This document shows, piece by piece, positions 5,255 to 13,661 of a stretch of 13,662 nt of DNA. A model generated the notes under the pieces. It was not told the origin of the DNA and searched no databases. It was given only the letters and a program-made list of their open reading frames with translations. Position 1 is the first letter of the stretch, and each line of letters starts with the position of its first letter. The DNA comes from JAHJFW01 sp964595075 (GTDB taxonomy: Bacteria > Patescibacteriota > Patescibacteriia > 2-12-FULL-60-25): NCBI GenBank assembly GCA_964595075.1, contig CAZQNT010000026.1, positions 1 to 13,662 of the forward strand. The letters are read 5' to 3'. A program made the translations under genes and the position numbers.

Positions 5255-6460
5255 ATGGGCGAACCCGCATTAAAACTTGAACATATTCCACCGCAAGAAA
5301 TGGAAGGCGCTGAAAACGACGTTGAAAGCGTTGAAAGCGGGGAGTACGAGTTGATTCCTATTTCTGAAAAAATCGGCAGCGAGGCCGCAAGCGCGGAAAA
5401 GAGCGTCGATGCTGCAGCCGCCGTAGTCGCGCCTGAAGTTGCCGGAGAAAGCGACCTTGCTGCGCAATTGGAAGAGAGTCGTAGTAACGCGATTTTTGCG
5501 GTGTTAGCTGCGCAGAAGCGCGCGTCTGTCGATGCGGCGCAGATTTTAGGGGCTCCGAAACAGGAGGGAGGCGAAGTCGCGCCGACCGCGGGATTGGAAA
5601 AACAGCCGCTTCCTCCGTTGTCGGTCGTGGAGGAAACGTCGGCGGTTGATCTAGAAAGTGTGGCAAAACCGGAGACGAATCTTGAAGCCACAGAGTTGGT
5701 TAACCAAAAAGACAAAAAGCAGAAAGCACTTGATGAGCTTTATTCCATACCGGAAGCAAAACGCACGAATAAAGACGAGGCGAATATCGGGATTTTGAGC
5801 CGCGAGATCGCGCTTCTTAACAATCGCGTTCTTTCTTACGAACGTACAAGAACGATAAAGCAAGCAGAAATTCGTCTGACTCAGCTTGATGAGGAAATGG
5901 TTGAATTGTTGAAGGGCGCGCCCGCAAATGACGTAGAATCCCTTCCACCGGATCAGAAAGAAAAAGCTGAGAAGATAATCGAGCAACGGGAAAGTCTAGA
6001 GACTTCCGTGAAAGAATCCAAAGCCAAGATCGTAGAGCTGACTGCCGCCGCTCTCGGAATCGATCGGTTGCTCACGCAATCTCGCGCTCATCTTCAGTCT
6101 ATTGAAACTGCGGAAGCAGACGCGGCGAAAAAGGAGAGGTTGGCGGCGGAGGGCGCGGAGTTGGAGAGAATCGCGAAGGAGGGTAATTTAGCCGCGGCAA
6201 CAAAGGCGGAAAAACCAAGCGGCGCTGCAAAGGCGTTCAAAGAAAATGCTGGAAAAGGAATGGCTGCCGCAGGAGTCGGGATCGGTGTATCATTGTTCAG
6301 TTTTTCAAAAGTAATGAGTTGGATCGACAGAGGACTTGGCCATATCTTCAAAAGAGACTGGGTAGATACCGTAAAAAGCGTGTTGAATTTTCCTGAGAAA
6401 ATTTTAGATTGGACGTTGAAGAAGATGGGAGTGGAGGATACGGACGACAAAAAACAATAG
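5255..6460 (+). CDS. Hypothetical coiled-coil protein with C-terminal hydrophobic segment
   Basis: I do not recognise this 401-residue protein. Residues 1-150 are acidic and rich in Ala, Glu, Ser, Val and Pro, so probably disordered. Residues 150-320 are long charged helices with many Glu, Lys, Leu and Ala, consistent with a coiled coil. An Ala/Gly/Lys stretch (about 318-340) leads to a moderately hydrophobic segment, MAAAGVGIGVSLFSFSKVM (about 336-354), which could be a membrane anchor or an amphipathic helix. A basic, aromatic tail follows (MSWIDRGLGHIFKRDW; LDWTLKKMG). Without a signal peptide the long N-terminal part would be cytoplasmic if the segment is a tail anchor. The ATG at 5255 has no Shine-Dalgarno; AT-rich sequence precedes it. 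It converges on topA and is bracketed by family D inverted repeats. A structural or scaffold role is possible but not shown. Confidence 0.8.
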   Translation: MGEPALKLEHIPPQEMEGAENDVESVESGEYELIPISEKIGSEAASAEKSVDAAAAVVAPEVAGESDLAAQLEESRSNAIFAVLAAQKRASVDAAQILGAPKQEGGEVAPTAGLEKQPLPPLSVVEETSAVDLESVAKPETNLEATELVNQKDKKQKALDELYSIPEAKRTNKDEANIGILSREIALLNNRVLSYERTRTIKQAEIRLTQLDEEMVELLKGAPANDVESLPPDQKEKAEKIIEQRESLETSVKESKAKIVELTAAALGIDRLLTQSRAHLQSIETAEADAAKKERLAAEGAELERIAKEGNLAAATKAEKPSGAAKAFKENAGKGMAAAGVGIGVSLFSFSKVMSWIDRGLGHIFKRDWVDTVKSVLNFPEKILDWTLKKMGVEDTDDKKQ

Positions 6461-6481
6461 TGACACGAATGAGAAAATATT

Positions 6482-6517
6482 CTCCCCCTTAAGATAAGGG
6501 GGAGTTAGAGGGGGTTA
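6482..6517. repeat. Family D repeat, right of the coiled-coil gene
   Basis: The hairpin CTCCCCCTTA-AGA-TAAGGGGGAG (6482-6504) is followed by TTAGAGGGGGTTA. It is the inverted counterpart of 5177-5212; two of the three differences form a compensated base pair in the stem. Lying between the convergent 5255 gene and topA, it may end transcription from both sides, although no U-run follows. Confidence 0.85.
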
Positions 6518-6525
6518 TGATGCAT

Positions 6526-8760
6526 TCATTCCGCTCCCTCGCGTTCCGCCTTATAATCGCATCCCTCGTTCGGGCAGATGAGTTTTGATTTTCCTTTTGC
6601 CGTGAGCGTGGCGTATCCGCATTTCGGGCAAGCATTTCCCGTCGGTTTGTCCCAAAACGCCTGGTCGCATTCGGGGTAGCGGTTGCAGGAATAGAATATT
6701 TTTCCTTTTTTCGATTTGCGTTCAGTGATTTGCCCCTGTTTGCATTTCGGGCAGATGATGACGTTTCCTTCTTCGTCCAACACCGGCTTTTCTATGTTCT
6801 TGATAGTTTTGCATTCCGGATATCGCGAGCATGAAAGGAAGGGACCGAAGCGTCCGACTTTTTTTACCATCATGGCGCCGCAAGCCGCGCATTTTTCATC
6901 AGTCGGCTCCGGCTCCGCGCGCTGTTTTTCGCCGGGGAGTTGTCGCGTTCCCTTGCATTCCGGATAACCGACGCACGCCAGGAATTTTCCGAATCGTCCG
7001 TGCTTAATCACCATCGGCTTATCGCATTTCGGACACGTGACTCCTTCGGCTGCCTTTTCCGCTTCCGCCGCCAAATCTTTTTCTCGCCTGTCCAGCGTGA
7101 TCTTGAACGGCCCGTAAAACGCGGAGATAAGAGGCCGCCAGTCCATACGTCCTTCCGCGATGTTGTCGAGAGAGTTTTCCATTCGCGCGGTAAACTCGAA
7201 GTCGACTATGTCCGGAAAATTCGCGACCAGAAGATCCGTAACTTCGTATCCGATATCCGTTGGGAGCAATCGTTTTTTATCGTCACGCTCGACGTATCCG
7301 CGATCTATCACCGTAGAAATCGTCGGCGCGTAAGTAGAAGGACGTCCTATGCCAAGTTCTTCCAGCGCCTTAACGAGCGTCGCGTCGGAATACCTTGCCG
7401 CAGGTTCGGTAAAATGTTGTTTGCCTTCGATTTCTTGAGCTTTAACATCGTCCTTTTCCTTCAATTCTGGCAGGAACTTATCTTTGTCCTGGTCAGGATA
7501 AAGTTTCAGATAACCGTCGAACGCGACTTGCTGTCCGGTTGCTCGGAACATGGCATTGCCGCCCGTGATATCCACTGACGTGCCGAGCAATTTTGCGTCC
7601 TGCATTTGCGTCGCGAGTGCGCGTTGCCAGATGAGTTTGTAAAGTTTTAATTGTCCGGGATCCAGCGATGACACTAGCAGATCCGGATCGCGCGACGGAT
7701 CGGTCGGACGAATTGCTTCGTGCGCTTCCTGCGCTCCTTTGCTTTTAGTTTTGTATTTGCGCGGAGATTCCAGCGCGTACTTAGTCCCGTATTCTTTTGT
7801 AATAAAACCGTTCGCTTCGGTAAGGAATTTATCAGCCATGTTGACCGAGTCCGTACGCATGTAGGTTATCAGACCGACCGCGCCTTCACCGCCGATATCC
7901 ACACCTTCGTACAGTTTTTGCGCAATAGTCATTGTCTGCTTCGCGGAAAATCCAAGTCGTCGGTTCGCTTCCTGCTGCAAAGTCGAGGTTGTGAACGGAG
8001 GAGGAGGGGAGGCCTTCTTGTCTTTCGTCTCGACAGCGGTCACCGAGTACGACGCGGAGCGCAGATCGCCAAGAAGAGCGTCCACGTCTGTTTTGGATTT
8101 GAGAGCCATCTTGTCCAGCGTCTTTCCGGAAAGCGAATGGAGTTTAGCGTCAAAGTTTTCGTTTCGCGGAGTCGAAAATACTCCCTCGATCGACCAGTAT
8201 TCCTGCGGCACGAAAGCCGTGATCTCTCGTTCGCGGTCAACGATAAGCCGTACCGCCACGGACTGTACGCGCCCGGCGGACAATCCGCGCCGCACTTTTG
8301 TCCAAAGAAAAGGGGATAGTTTGTATCCTACTAGACGGTCGAGAATGCGCCGCGCCTGCTGCGCGTCAACCTGTTTCATGTCCAAAATTCGCGGGTTTTG
8401 AAGCGCGTGCATGATCGCGTCCTTCGTAATTTCGTGGAACGTGATTCGCTGGGTTTTTTCCGGCACTTCGTCCAAAATCTGCGCAAGGTGCCACGAAATT
8501 GCCTCTCCTTCACGGTCTTCGTCAGTAGCGAACAGCACTGCATCCGCCTTTTTCGCCGCCTGTTTTATCTCCGAAACCTTGGCCTTGTGTTCCGCGGAAA
8601 CCACGTACGTCGGCTCGAAATCGTGCTCCGTATCCACTCCGAGTTTTGACTTCGGGAGATCGCGAACATGGCCGTAGCTGGCAAGAACCTTGTAGTCTTT
8701 GCCCACGAACCGCGAAATGGTTTTGGCTTTGGTTGGAGACTCGACGATTATGAGCTTCAT
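6526..8760 (-). CDS. topA: DNA topoisomerase I (type IA)
   Basis: This 744-residue enzyme relaxes negative supercoils by nicking and passing a single strand. The Toprim domain starts at once (MKLIIVESPTKAK, E7) and has the metal-binding TDEDREGE near 79-86. The catalytic tyrosine is Y300 in GLITYMRTDSV. The segments VDAQQARRILDRLVGYKLSP and RRGLSAGRVQSVAVRLI are typical, as is the late LGIGRPSTYAPTIS. The C terminus has four four-cysteine zinc ribbons (about 576-602, 624-650, 670-698, 711-734), the last compact. I chose ATG 8760, which gives the canonical N terminus, over an in-frame TTG two codons upstream. That ATG is 2 nt after the dprA stop, so the two genes are almost certainly co-transcribed and translationally coupled. 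Confidence 0.97.
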   Translation of the reverse strand: MKLIIVESPTKAKTISRFVGKDYKVLASYGHVRDLPKSKLGVDTEHDFEPTYVVSAEHKAKVSEIKQAAKKADAVLFATDEDREGEAISWHLAQILDEVPEKTQRITFHEITKDAIMHALQNPRILDMKQVDAQQARRILDRLVGYKLSPFLWTKVRRGLSAGRVQSVAVRLIVDREREITAFVPQEYWSIEGVFSTPRNENFDAKLHSLSGKTLDKMALKSKTDVDALLGDLRSASYSVTAVETKDKKASPPPPFTTSTLQQEANRRLGFSAKQTMTIAQKLYEGVDIGGEGAVGLITYMRTDSVNMADKFLTEANGFITKEYGTKYALESPRKYKTKSKGAQEAHEAIRPTDPSRDPDLLVSSLDPGQLKLYKLIWQRALATQMQDAKLLGTSVDITGGNAMFRATGQQVAFDGYLKLYPDQDKDKFLPELKEKDDVKAQEIEGKQHFTEPAARYSDATLVKALEELGIGRPSTYAPTISTVIDRGYVERDDKKRLLPTDIGYEVTDLLVANFPDIVDFEFTARMENSLDNIAEGRMDWRPLISAFYGPFKITLDRREKDLAAEAEKAAEGVTCPKCDKPMVIKHGRFGKFLACVGYPECKGTRQLPGEKQRAEPEPTDEKCAACGAMMVKKVGRFGPFLSCSRYPECKTIKNIEKPVLDEEGNVIICPKCKQGQITERKSKKGKIFYSCNRYPECDQAFWDKPTGNACPKCGYATLTAKGKSKLICPNEGCDYKAEREGAE

Positions 8761-8762
8761 AG

Positions 8763-9917
8763 TCAATGTTCGGGAAGATACGTGTGATTTGGCGTTTTGT
8801 CAAAGGAAATTGCCGCAGCGCCGCGATTTGTACGCGAATAAGTGCCACCGCCTTCACGTTCTAAAAGCCCTCGTAATTCAAGGGAAGACGCCGTTATCGA
8901 AAGGGTGGATGCGGAGCATTTAAGCTCGCGGCAAAGGTCGTCCGCGTGCTTTGGAGTATCGAGCGCCACGATCAGCGCGCGCTCGTTCGCATTGAGATTC
9001 GCGACCGCAACCTGGGCCGCCTCGATGCCAAGAGTTTCGAGTATGTCCCTCGCTTCCGTGCACGGCGCGGCGCCGTACTTGAGAAACGCGTTAGTTCCGC
9101 GCGATTGTTCGTTCGTGATTGGACCGGGGACCACGAAAACGTCGCGACTTTCTTCCAGCGCGTACTTTGCCGTCACCAGCGCGCCCGACCTCTCTGGCGC
9201 CTCCACTACGAGCAGCGCGCGGCTAAGTCCGGCGATGATCCTGTTTCGTTGTAGGAAGTGATACTTTTGACAGTTCGTCCCGGGCGGCATCTCCGAAACT
9301 ATCGTGCCGTTGCCATGCGCGATCCTTTCCGCGATCCGCGCGTGCTCGACCGGATAGATAGTTGCAGCGTCGATCCCGCCTCCCACCACGGCGATAGTCC
9401 GTCCTCCGGCGTCTAGAGCGGCAAGGTGCGCCACGCCGTCAATCCCGAGCGCGAGGCCCGAAACTATCGTGCATCCTGCGGCAGCCAGCCCCTCGGTAAG
9501 TTCTTTCGTCGCCCTTCTGCCATAACTCGTCATGCGTCTAGTTCCAACGACAGCGATCGCGTTCGTGAGCAATAAAGTTTGCCCGCGCAGAAACAAAGCG
9601 GCTGGCGGTTCGGCGGTTTTCGCCAGAATCTCCGGATATTCTTCTTCCCAAGGAAGCGCGAGCCGCACGCCGTCTTTCTCGCACCTAGCGGCAAATTCAT
9701 CGGACCTCGCCGTCGTCCTCCACGATAAAAATAATGCCGAAGCTTCAGGAGTCGCTCCCGCTGCGAACAAATCCGCCTTATTTATCTTGGCGACTTTCGT
9801 CCCATCCCTATCCAACCGTTCATAAAGCCGCCGCTTTACAGACGCGGAAAGCCCCGTATTCCAGGAAAGCGTAAGCCAACCAAGTCGGCTCTCGTCCCAT
9901 GTGAGCGATTCCCCCAT
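8763..9917 (-). CDS. dprA: DprA/Smf DNA-processing protein
   Basis: DprA protects incoming single-stranded DNA and loads RecA during natural transformation. The Rossmann-like core has VGTRRMTSYGRRA, SGLALGIDGVAHLAAL, GGGID followed by YPVEH, SEMPPG and FLQRNRIIAGLSRALLVVEA, with VFVVPG near its end; these are the family signatures. A C-terminal winged-helix region follows (ANERALIVAL through LRGLLEREGGG), as in longer DprA proteins. The N-terminal part (about 1-70) resembles a poorly conserved SAM-like helical domain. I prefer ATG 9917 (384 residues). The frame stays open to a TTG at 9953, which would add 12 residues. The start sits in TATATATG without a Shine-Dalgarno. The dprA-topA order is common in bacteria. 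Confidence 0.95.
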   Translation of the reverse strand: MGESLTWDESRLGWLTLSWNTGLSASVKRRLYERLDRDGTKVAKINKADLFAAGATPEASALFLSWRTTARSDEFAARCEKDGVRLALPWEEEYPEILAKTAEPPAALFLRGQTLLLTNAIAVVGTRRMTSYGRRATKELTEGLAAAGCTIVSGLALGIDGVAHLAALDAGGRTIAVVGGGIDAATIYPVEHARIAERIAHGNGTIVSEMPPGTNCQKYHFLQRNRIIAGLSRALLVVEAPERSGALVTAKYALEESRDVFVVPGPITNEQSRGTNAFLKYGAAPCTEARDILETLGIEAAQVAVANLNANERALIVALDTPKHADDLCRELKCSASTLSITASSLELRGLLEREGGGTYSRTNRGAAAISFDKTPNHTYLPEH

Positions 9918-9977
9918 ATATATACAGCTGCCATGGAACGGAGTAGAAGTCAAGGAATGTGGGAAAAATCCGGGGAA

Positions 9978-10074
9978 TAACCCCCTCTAACTCCCCCTTA
10001 TAATTAAGGGGGAGGATAATTCATAAATCCCTCCCATTAACTATACAAATGTAAGGGGAGGTTAGGAGGGGTTA
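9978..10074. repeat. Complete family D repeat between pth and dprA
   Basis: This is the fullest copy. The left end, TAACCCCCTCTAA plus the hairpin CTCCCCCTTA-TAAT-TAAGGGGGAG, and the right end GTAAGGGGAGG-TTAGGAGGGGTTA form imperfect terminal inverted repeats of about 24 bp around a 97-bp unit. Size and termini suggest a miniature non-autonomous element. It fills most of the gap between pth and dprA and contains no gene. Confidence 0.8.
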
Positions 10075-10097
10075 TTTCGATTTTTGATCCCACCCCA

Positions 10098-10658
10098 TCA
10101 ATTCCACCTATTCATCGCCTTGGCGGTGCCGAGCGTCATCCAATCCAGCGCGGCGTCGCGTGCTTTTTCGATTGTGATTTCAAGTTCTTCCTTTTCTTTG
10201 CCTCGCGGCTTTCCCAGCACCCATTTTTCCGGAAGCGTCTTCCCAGCCGGTCGTCCGATTCCGATTTTGAGTCGCGCGATGTCGTCCGAACCCGTTTTTT
10301 CTTGAATATCCGCGACTCCGTTGTGACCGCCAGCCCCTCCACCAATAGTGAATTTAAGACGACCCACCGGAAGATCCATATCGTCGTGAATGATGAGAGC
10401 GTCGTTGTTTTTGATCTTACGTTGCAACATCGCAGCTCGAACCGCTCTGCCGGATTCGTTCATGAAAGTTTCCGGCTTCATCAAAACGATCGAATCACCG
10501 AGGGTCGTTGCAGTTGCGACTCTAGCAAATCGTTTCGTATCGGTTTTCCACGCCGCTTCAATACGCGCGGCAAGTAAATCGATTGCCGCAAATCCCGCGT
10601 TGTGCCGCGTTCCCTCGTATTCCGGCCCCGGATTTCCAAGTCCGATAATAAGTTTCAT
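10098..10658 (-). CDS. pth: Peptidyl-tRNA hydrolase
   Basis: Pth releases tRNA from stalled peptidyl-tRNA in the cytoplasm. The 186-residue length is standard for the bacterial family. The N-terminal IIGLGNPGPEYEGTRHNAGF gives N9 and the catalytic H19. KPETFMNESG gives N67, IIHDDMDLPVG gives D92/D93, and GGAGGHNGV gives N113; all active-site residues are present. The ATG lies 1 nt after the stop of der (TGA-T-ATG), so translation is probably by reinitiation within a der-pth transcript. No separate promoter or Shine-Dalgarno is visible. A family D repeat follows the gene. Confidence 0.97.
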   Translation of the reverse strand: MKLIIGLGNPGPEYEGTRHNAGFAAIDLLAARIEAAWKTDTKRFARVATATTLGDSIVLMKPETFMNESGRAVRAAMLQRKIKNNDALIIHDDMDLPVGRLKFTIGGGAGGHNGVADIQEKTGSDDIARLKIGIGRPAGKTLPEKWVLGKPRGKEKEELEITIEKARDAALDWMTLGTAKAMNRWN

Positions 10659-10659
10659 A

Positions 10660-12120
10660 TCAGTATCTTCCGATTCGTCCTATGGGTCTGCGTTTTCGGG
10701 CCCAAGGATGTTTAAGCTTCTTTTTCGGTTCGGCCGTTTTTCTGTCGTGTTCCTCGTCATGTGATTTGGAGAACGGAACCTGTCTCCCTTTGACAATGAT
10801 CGGAGTTCCGTCGAATCCGAATTTTTCCCGCAAACGGTTTTCGAAATACCGCAGCCACGATGCGTGAACCATTTCTTTTTCGCCGCGAATCGTCAGAAGA
10901 AAGTTCGGCGGTTCGATTCCGATTTGCGTCACATCATAAACGTAAGGAGATTTCGCCCCGATTCGCGCCAGCGGTTTTTTTCGTGCCAGAACCGATTTTA
11001 AGAATCGTTGCAGCGCGTTGTACGCGATTTGCCGTCTGCGTTCTTCTCTGATCGTGAAAGCGTGATCCAGAAGTTTCTCCGTTCGCTGCCGTTTTTTCGC
11101 GGATACGAAATATATCGGCGCCCACGAAAGAAATGGGAACGTCTGTCTTATTAGCGCTTCGTATTCGTCCGTGGTTCTTGTGGTCTTGTTTTCAACCAAA
11201 TCCCATTTGTTCGCGACGAGAATGAGTCCGCGTCCGGCGTTTTCCAGAAGTCCCGCAAGGTGTCGATCCTGCGTGGTCACGTCTTCCGTCGCGTCAAATA
11301 CAAGAAGCGCTACGTCCGCCTTCATAAGCGCTTGTTCGTTTCTGTCCACCCCCGCTTTTTCGAGTCCGGGCTCCACGTGGCTTCGTTTTCGCATACCTGC
11401 CGTGTCGATGAGAGTTACGCGTTCGCCCTTCCATTCGAAAGACGTGTCTTGCGGCTCGCGCGTGGTGTGTGGAATGGATGAGACGATCACGCGCTCTTCG
11501 CCGAGTATGGCGTTCATAAGCGAGGATTTTCCGACGTTCGGGCGGCCCATTATCACGAGTTTAAGTCCCTCGTTCGTTTCGATCGGCGCCGGATGTTTGC
11601 CCAATCGTTCAAGTTCGTCATAAACCGCGTCCAGAAGATCTCCGACGCCGCGGCCCGTTGAAGCGGAGATCGGAAGCCCCTGACCTAATCCGAGACTGAA
11701 AATTTCTTTTGTAGCAGCAAGACTTTGTTTACGCGGGTCGTCGATTTTGTTGGCAACAAGCAGGATGTTTTTGTTTATCGCGCGCACTGTCTTCGCAAGG
11801 TCGATGTCGTTTTTAAGCACGCCGTCTTCCGCATCGACAACAAGAAGCACGAGATCGGCCTCGCGAATCGCGCATTCCGCCTGTTTGATAATCCCGCGCC
11901 CGATCTCCGATCCCTGATCCGCGTCAAGCCCGCCCGTGTCAACGGTTTCAATGCAAAGACCGCGCCACGAAGTGAGGGCGTAGTTTCTGTCGCGCGTTGT
12001 GTGCGGAACGGTCGAGACGAGAGCGCGAGTCGTTTCCGTAAGCCGGTTCCAGAGCGTGGATTTCCCCACGTTCGCGCGGCCCACGATGGCGACGATGGGA
12101 TATTTATGTTGGCGTTTCAT
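10660..12120 (-). CDS. der: GTPase Der (EngA), ribosome assembly
   Basis: Der is a tandem GTPase needed for 50S ribosomal subunit maturation. Length is 486 residues. The first G domain has GRANVGKST (14-22), DTGG (61-64), NKID (124-127) and SAS (152-154). The second has GRPNVGKSS (192-200), DTAG (239-242), NKWD (304-307) and SAK (340-342). Its switch I reads HTTRE rather than the more usual TTRD. A KH-like domain spans about 355-448, ending in TPIIVKGRQVPF. A lysine/arginine-rich tail (about 452-486) follows and is longer than the minimal family form; it could contact rRNA. The start at TATATATG lacks a Shine-Dalgarno. It is translated just ahead of pth; a family A repeat lies upstream. Confidence 0.97.
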   Translation of the reverse strand: MKRQHKYPIVAIVGRANVGKSTLWNRLTETTRALVSTVPHTTRDRNYALTSWRGLCIETVDTGGLDADQGSEIGRGIIKQAECAIREADLVLLVVDAEDGVLKNDIDLAKTVRAINKNILLVANKIDDPRKQSLAATKEIFSLGLGQGLPISASTGRGVGDLLDAVYDELERLGKHPAPIETNEGLKLVIMGRPNVGKSSLMNAILGEERVIVSSIPHTTREPQDTSFEWKGERVTLIDTAGMRKRSHVEPGLEKAGVDRNEQALMKADVALLVFDATEDVTTQDRHLAGLLENAGRGLILVANKWDLVENKTTRTTDEYEALIRQTFPFLSWAPIYFVSAKKRQRTEKLLDHAFTIREERRRQIAYNALQRFLKSVLARKKPLARIGAKSPYVYDVTQIGIEPPNFLLTIRGEKEMVHASWLRYFENRLREKFGFDGTPIIVKGRQVPFSKSHDEEHDRKTAEPKKKLKHPWARKRRPIGRIGRY

Positions 12121-12148
12121 ATATAATTTGTTGTTATTCCCGTTTTTT

Positions 12149-12228
12149 TGTCATCCTCGCGTAGGCGGGGATCCAGACAGTGAAGAATATTCATTTTGAT
12201 CTGGATTCCCGTCTACACGGGAATGACA
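12149..12228. repeat. Complete family A repeat between the LCP gene and der
   Basis: Two 28-bp arms in opposite orientation (12149-12176 and 12201-12228) match at 23 of 28 positions and flank a 24-nt spacer with a GAATATTC palindrome. Both ends read TGTCAT/ATGACA. It is the only complete copy here and defines the family: terminal palindromic arms of 28 bp, total 80 bp. Confidence 0.88.
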
Positions 12229-12260
12229 CACTGCTTGTTAAGTAGCTGTCGAATTAAGAG

Positions 12261-13661
12261 TTATTCCCCCGCATAAGGATCAATCAGTCCCAAGCTTGAT
12301 TCCCCAAGTATGACCAGAAATTCCGTCGCCGTAGCTCCAACCGGTTCAGGAGTCAGCTCATCCGAATATACGATGCGAGTCGAAGTGTCCGATGCCCACG
12401 TTGGGAGCACTGTCGAGACGTTTGCGTGAAGAAGTTTTTTTAGTCGCGCCAGTTCATCCGTTTTTTTCCCTCCTGTCAGATCGAATATAACCGTTTTTTC
12501 ATATCCTCGACGCACCGCGTTTCCAGTTCCCGTTACCGAGTATCCCTGCTTTTTTAACTGCGCGGAAACTTGAGTCGCGAATCCCGTCCGCGTGGTTCCA
12601 TTTTTTATTTCAACCCGAATCGTTTCGCTCGGGCGGTTTTGCGCATCGCGCTCCGACTTTGAAGCGAACGGATTTTGCGCGATCAGTCGAAGTTCTGACC
12701 AGTCCGGGCGTTTTGGAAACAGCATGAATGCTCCGTCCACGTTTGCCGCAACGAGTTCTCCGTCAGGCGCGTCGGTTAACGCATTGGTGATTATGCTTTC
12801 GCCGTCCATCTGCAAAGCCAAAGGCGCAAGTTTCACCATGTCCCACGGAGACAGATCGGTTTGAACATGAGCGGATACTACGCCCCATAGCTCCGCGATT
12901 TTGGACGGGCTTGTCAAAACGCCGAGAGAGAACAGTTTATCGCGTACGGCCTGTATAACGAGTTGCTGCCTCCGACTTCTGGCGAAATCGCTTCCTTCGC
13001 CGTTCGTGCCGTGGCGAGAGCGAACGAACACGAGCGCCGTTTTTCCGTTCATGTGTTGAGATCCCGCTTTGAACGATATGGTTTGCCATTTATCGTCTAG
13101 CGTCGGATATGAATAATCCGCGAAGTCGCGTTCTACGGTAATATCTATACCGCCCAGCGCGTCGATGAATTTTTCAAAACCGCGAAAGTCAACTTTGACG
13201 GCGTGGTCGATGCGAACTCCGAAAAGCCGTCCGATGTCTTTTGCCGCGAGAGTCGATCCTTGTCCGGGGTGATCCTGTTCCGCGTACGCGTTAATCGCGT
13301 TGATTCTTTGGAAACGCGCGCTGCCGAGCGGATATGCCAAGTCGCGTGGGATTGAAAGAAGGCCGACGCGATTTTCTTTTGTATCGACAGACGCCAGTAT
13401 GATCGTATCCGTCAGCTCCGAACCGTCGTGGCCGGCGCCGCCGACTCCGAAAAGCATGATGTTTAACCTTCCGTCCGGCGTTGCGGCAACGTCGCCGTTT
13501 TTCTCGTCGCCTCCTACAACGAGGCGCCGAATGTCGCCGATGACAGGAAGATTGCCGATTTCAAAAAGCACGTTCGTGCCATTAGCGACCGAACGATAGG
13601 AAGCGCCCGCACCGATAGCGGAAAGAACGCCAACGAACAGCGTGAATACGACCACCGCGAT
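12261..13661 (-). CDS. LytR-CpsA-Psr (LCP) family protein with LytR_C domain, 5' end cut
   Basis: LCP enzymes transfer undecaprenyl-linked polymers onto the cell wall at the outer membrane face. The start of this gene lies beyond the window: codons are open to the last bases, and the visible N terminus is already a hydrophobic helix (VVVFTLFVGVLSAIGAGA), the expected N-terminal signal anchor. The LCP domain runs from about residue 63 to 242 of the visible part: NIMLFGVGG, ELTDTIILASVD, LLSIPRDLAYP (the conserved R-D), INAINAYAEQ and FVRSRHGTNGEGSDFARSRRQQ, with the conserved arginines and aspartate. After about 100 residues comes a LytR_C domain (about 344-430, IRVEIKNGTTRTGFA). Its polymer substrate here is unknown. 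It presumably opens the minus-strand run that continues with der. Confidence 0.93.
   Translation of the reverse strand: MAVVVFTLFVGVLSAIGAGASYRSVANGTNVLFEIGNLPVIGDIRRLVVGGDEKNGDVAATPDGRLNIMLFGVGGAGHDGSELTDTIILASVDTKENRVGLLSIPRDLAYPLGSARFQRINAINAYAEQDHPGQGSTLAAKDIGRLFGVRIDHAVKVDFRGFEKFIDALGGIDITVERDFADYSYPTLDDKWQTISFKAGSQHMNGKTALVFVRSRHGTNGEGSDFARSRRQQLVIQAVRDKLFSLGVLTSPSKIAELWGVVSAHVQTDLSPWDMVKLAPLALQMDGESIITNALTDAPDGELVAANVDGAFMLFPKRPDWSELRLIAQNPFASKSERDAQNRPSETIRVEIKNGTTRTGFATQVSAQLKKQGYSVTGTGNAVRRGYEKTVIFDLTGGKKTDELARLKKLLHANVSTVLPTWASDTSTRIVYSDELTPEPVGATATEFLVILGESSLGLIDPYAGE

Noticed and set aside
8761..8766. TTG start of topA two codons upstream
   Set aside because: The ATG at 8760 gives the canonical MKLIIVESPTKAK start, and the TTG overlaps the dprA stop.
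9925..9953. TTGACT plus TATATA as a dprA promoter
   Set aside because: The spacer would be about 23 nt, too long for a sigma-70 promoter.
12121..12154. Repeat-derived promoter of der, by analogy with rel
   Set aside because: The ATGACA end lies at a similar distance, but no -10 box occurs 16-19 nt from it; the TATAT stretch touches the start codon.
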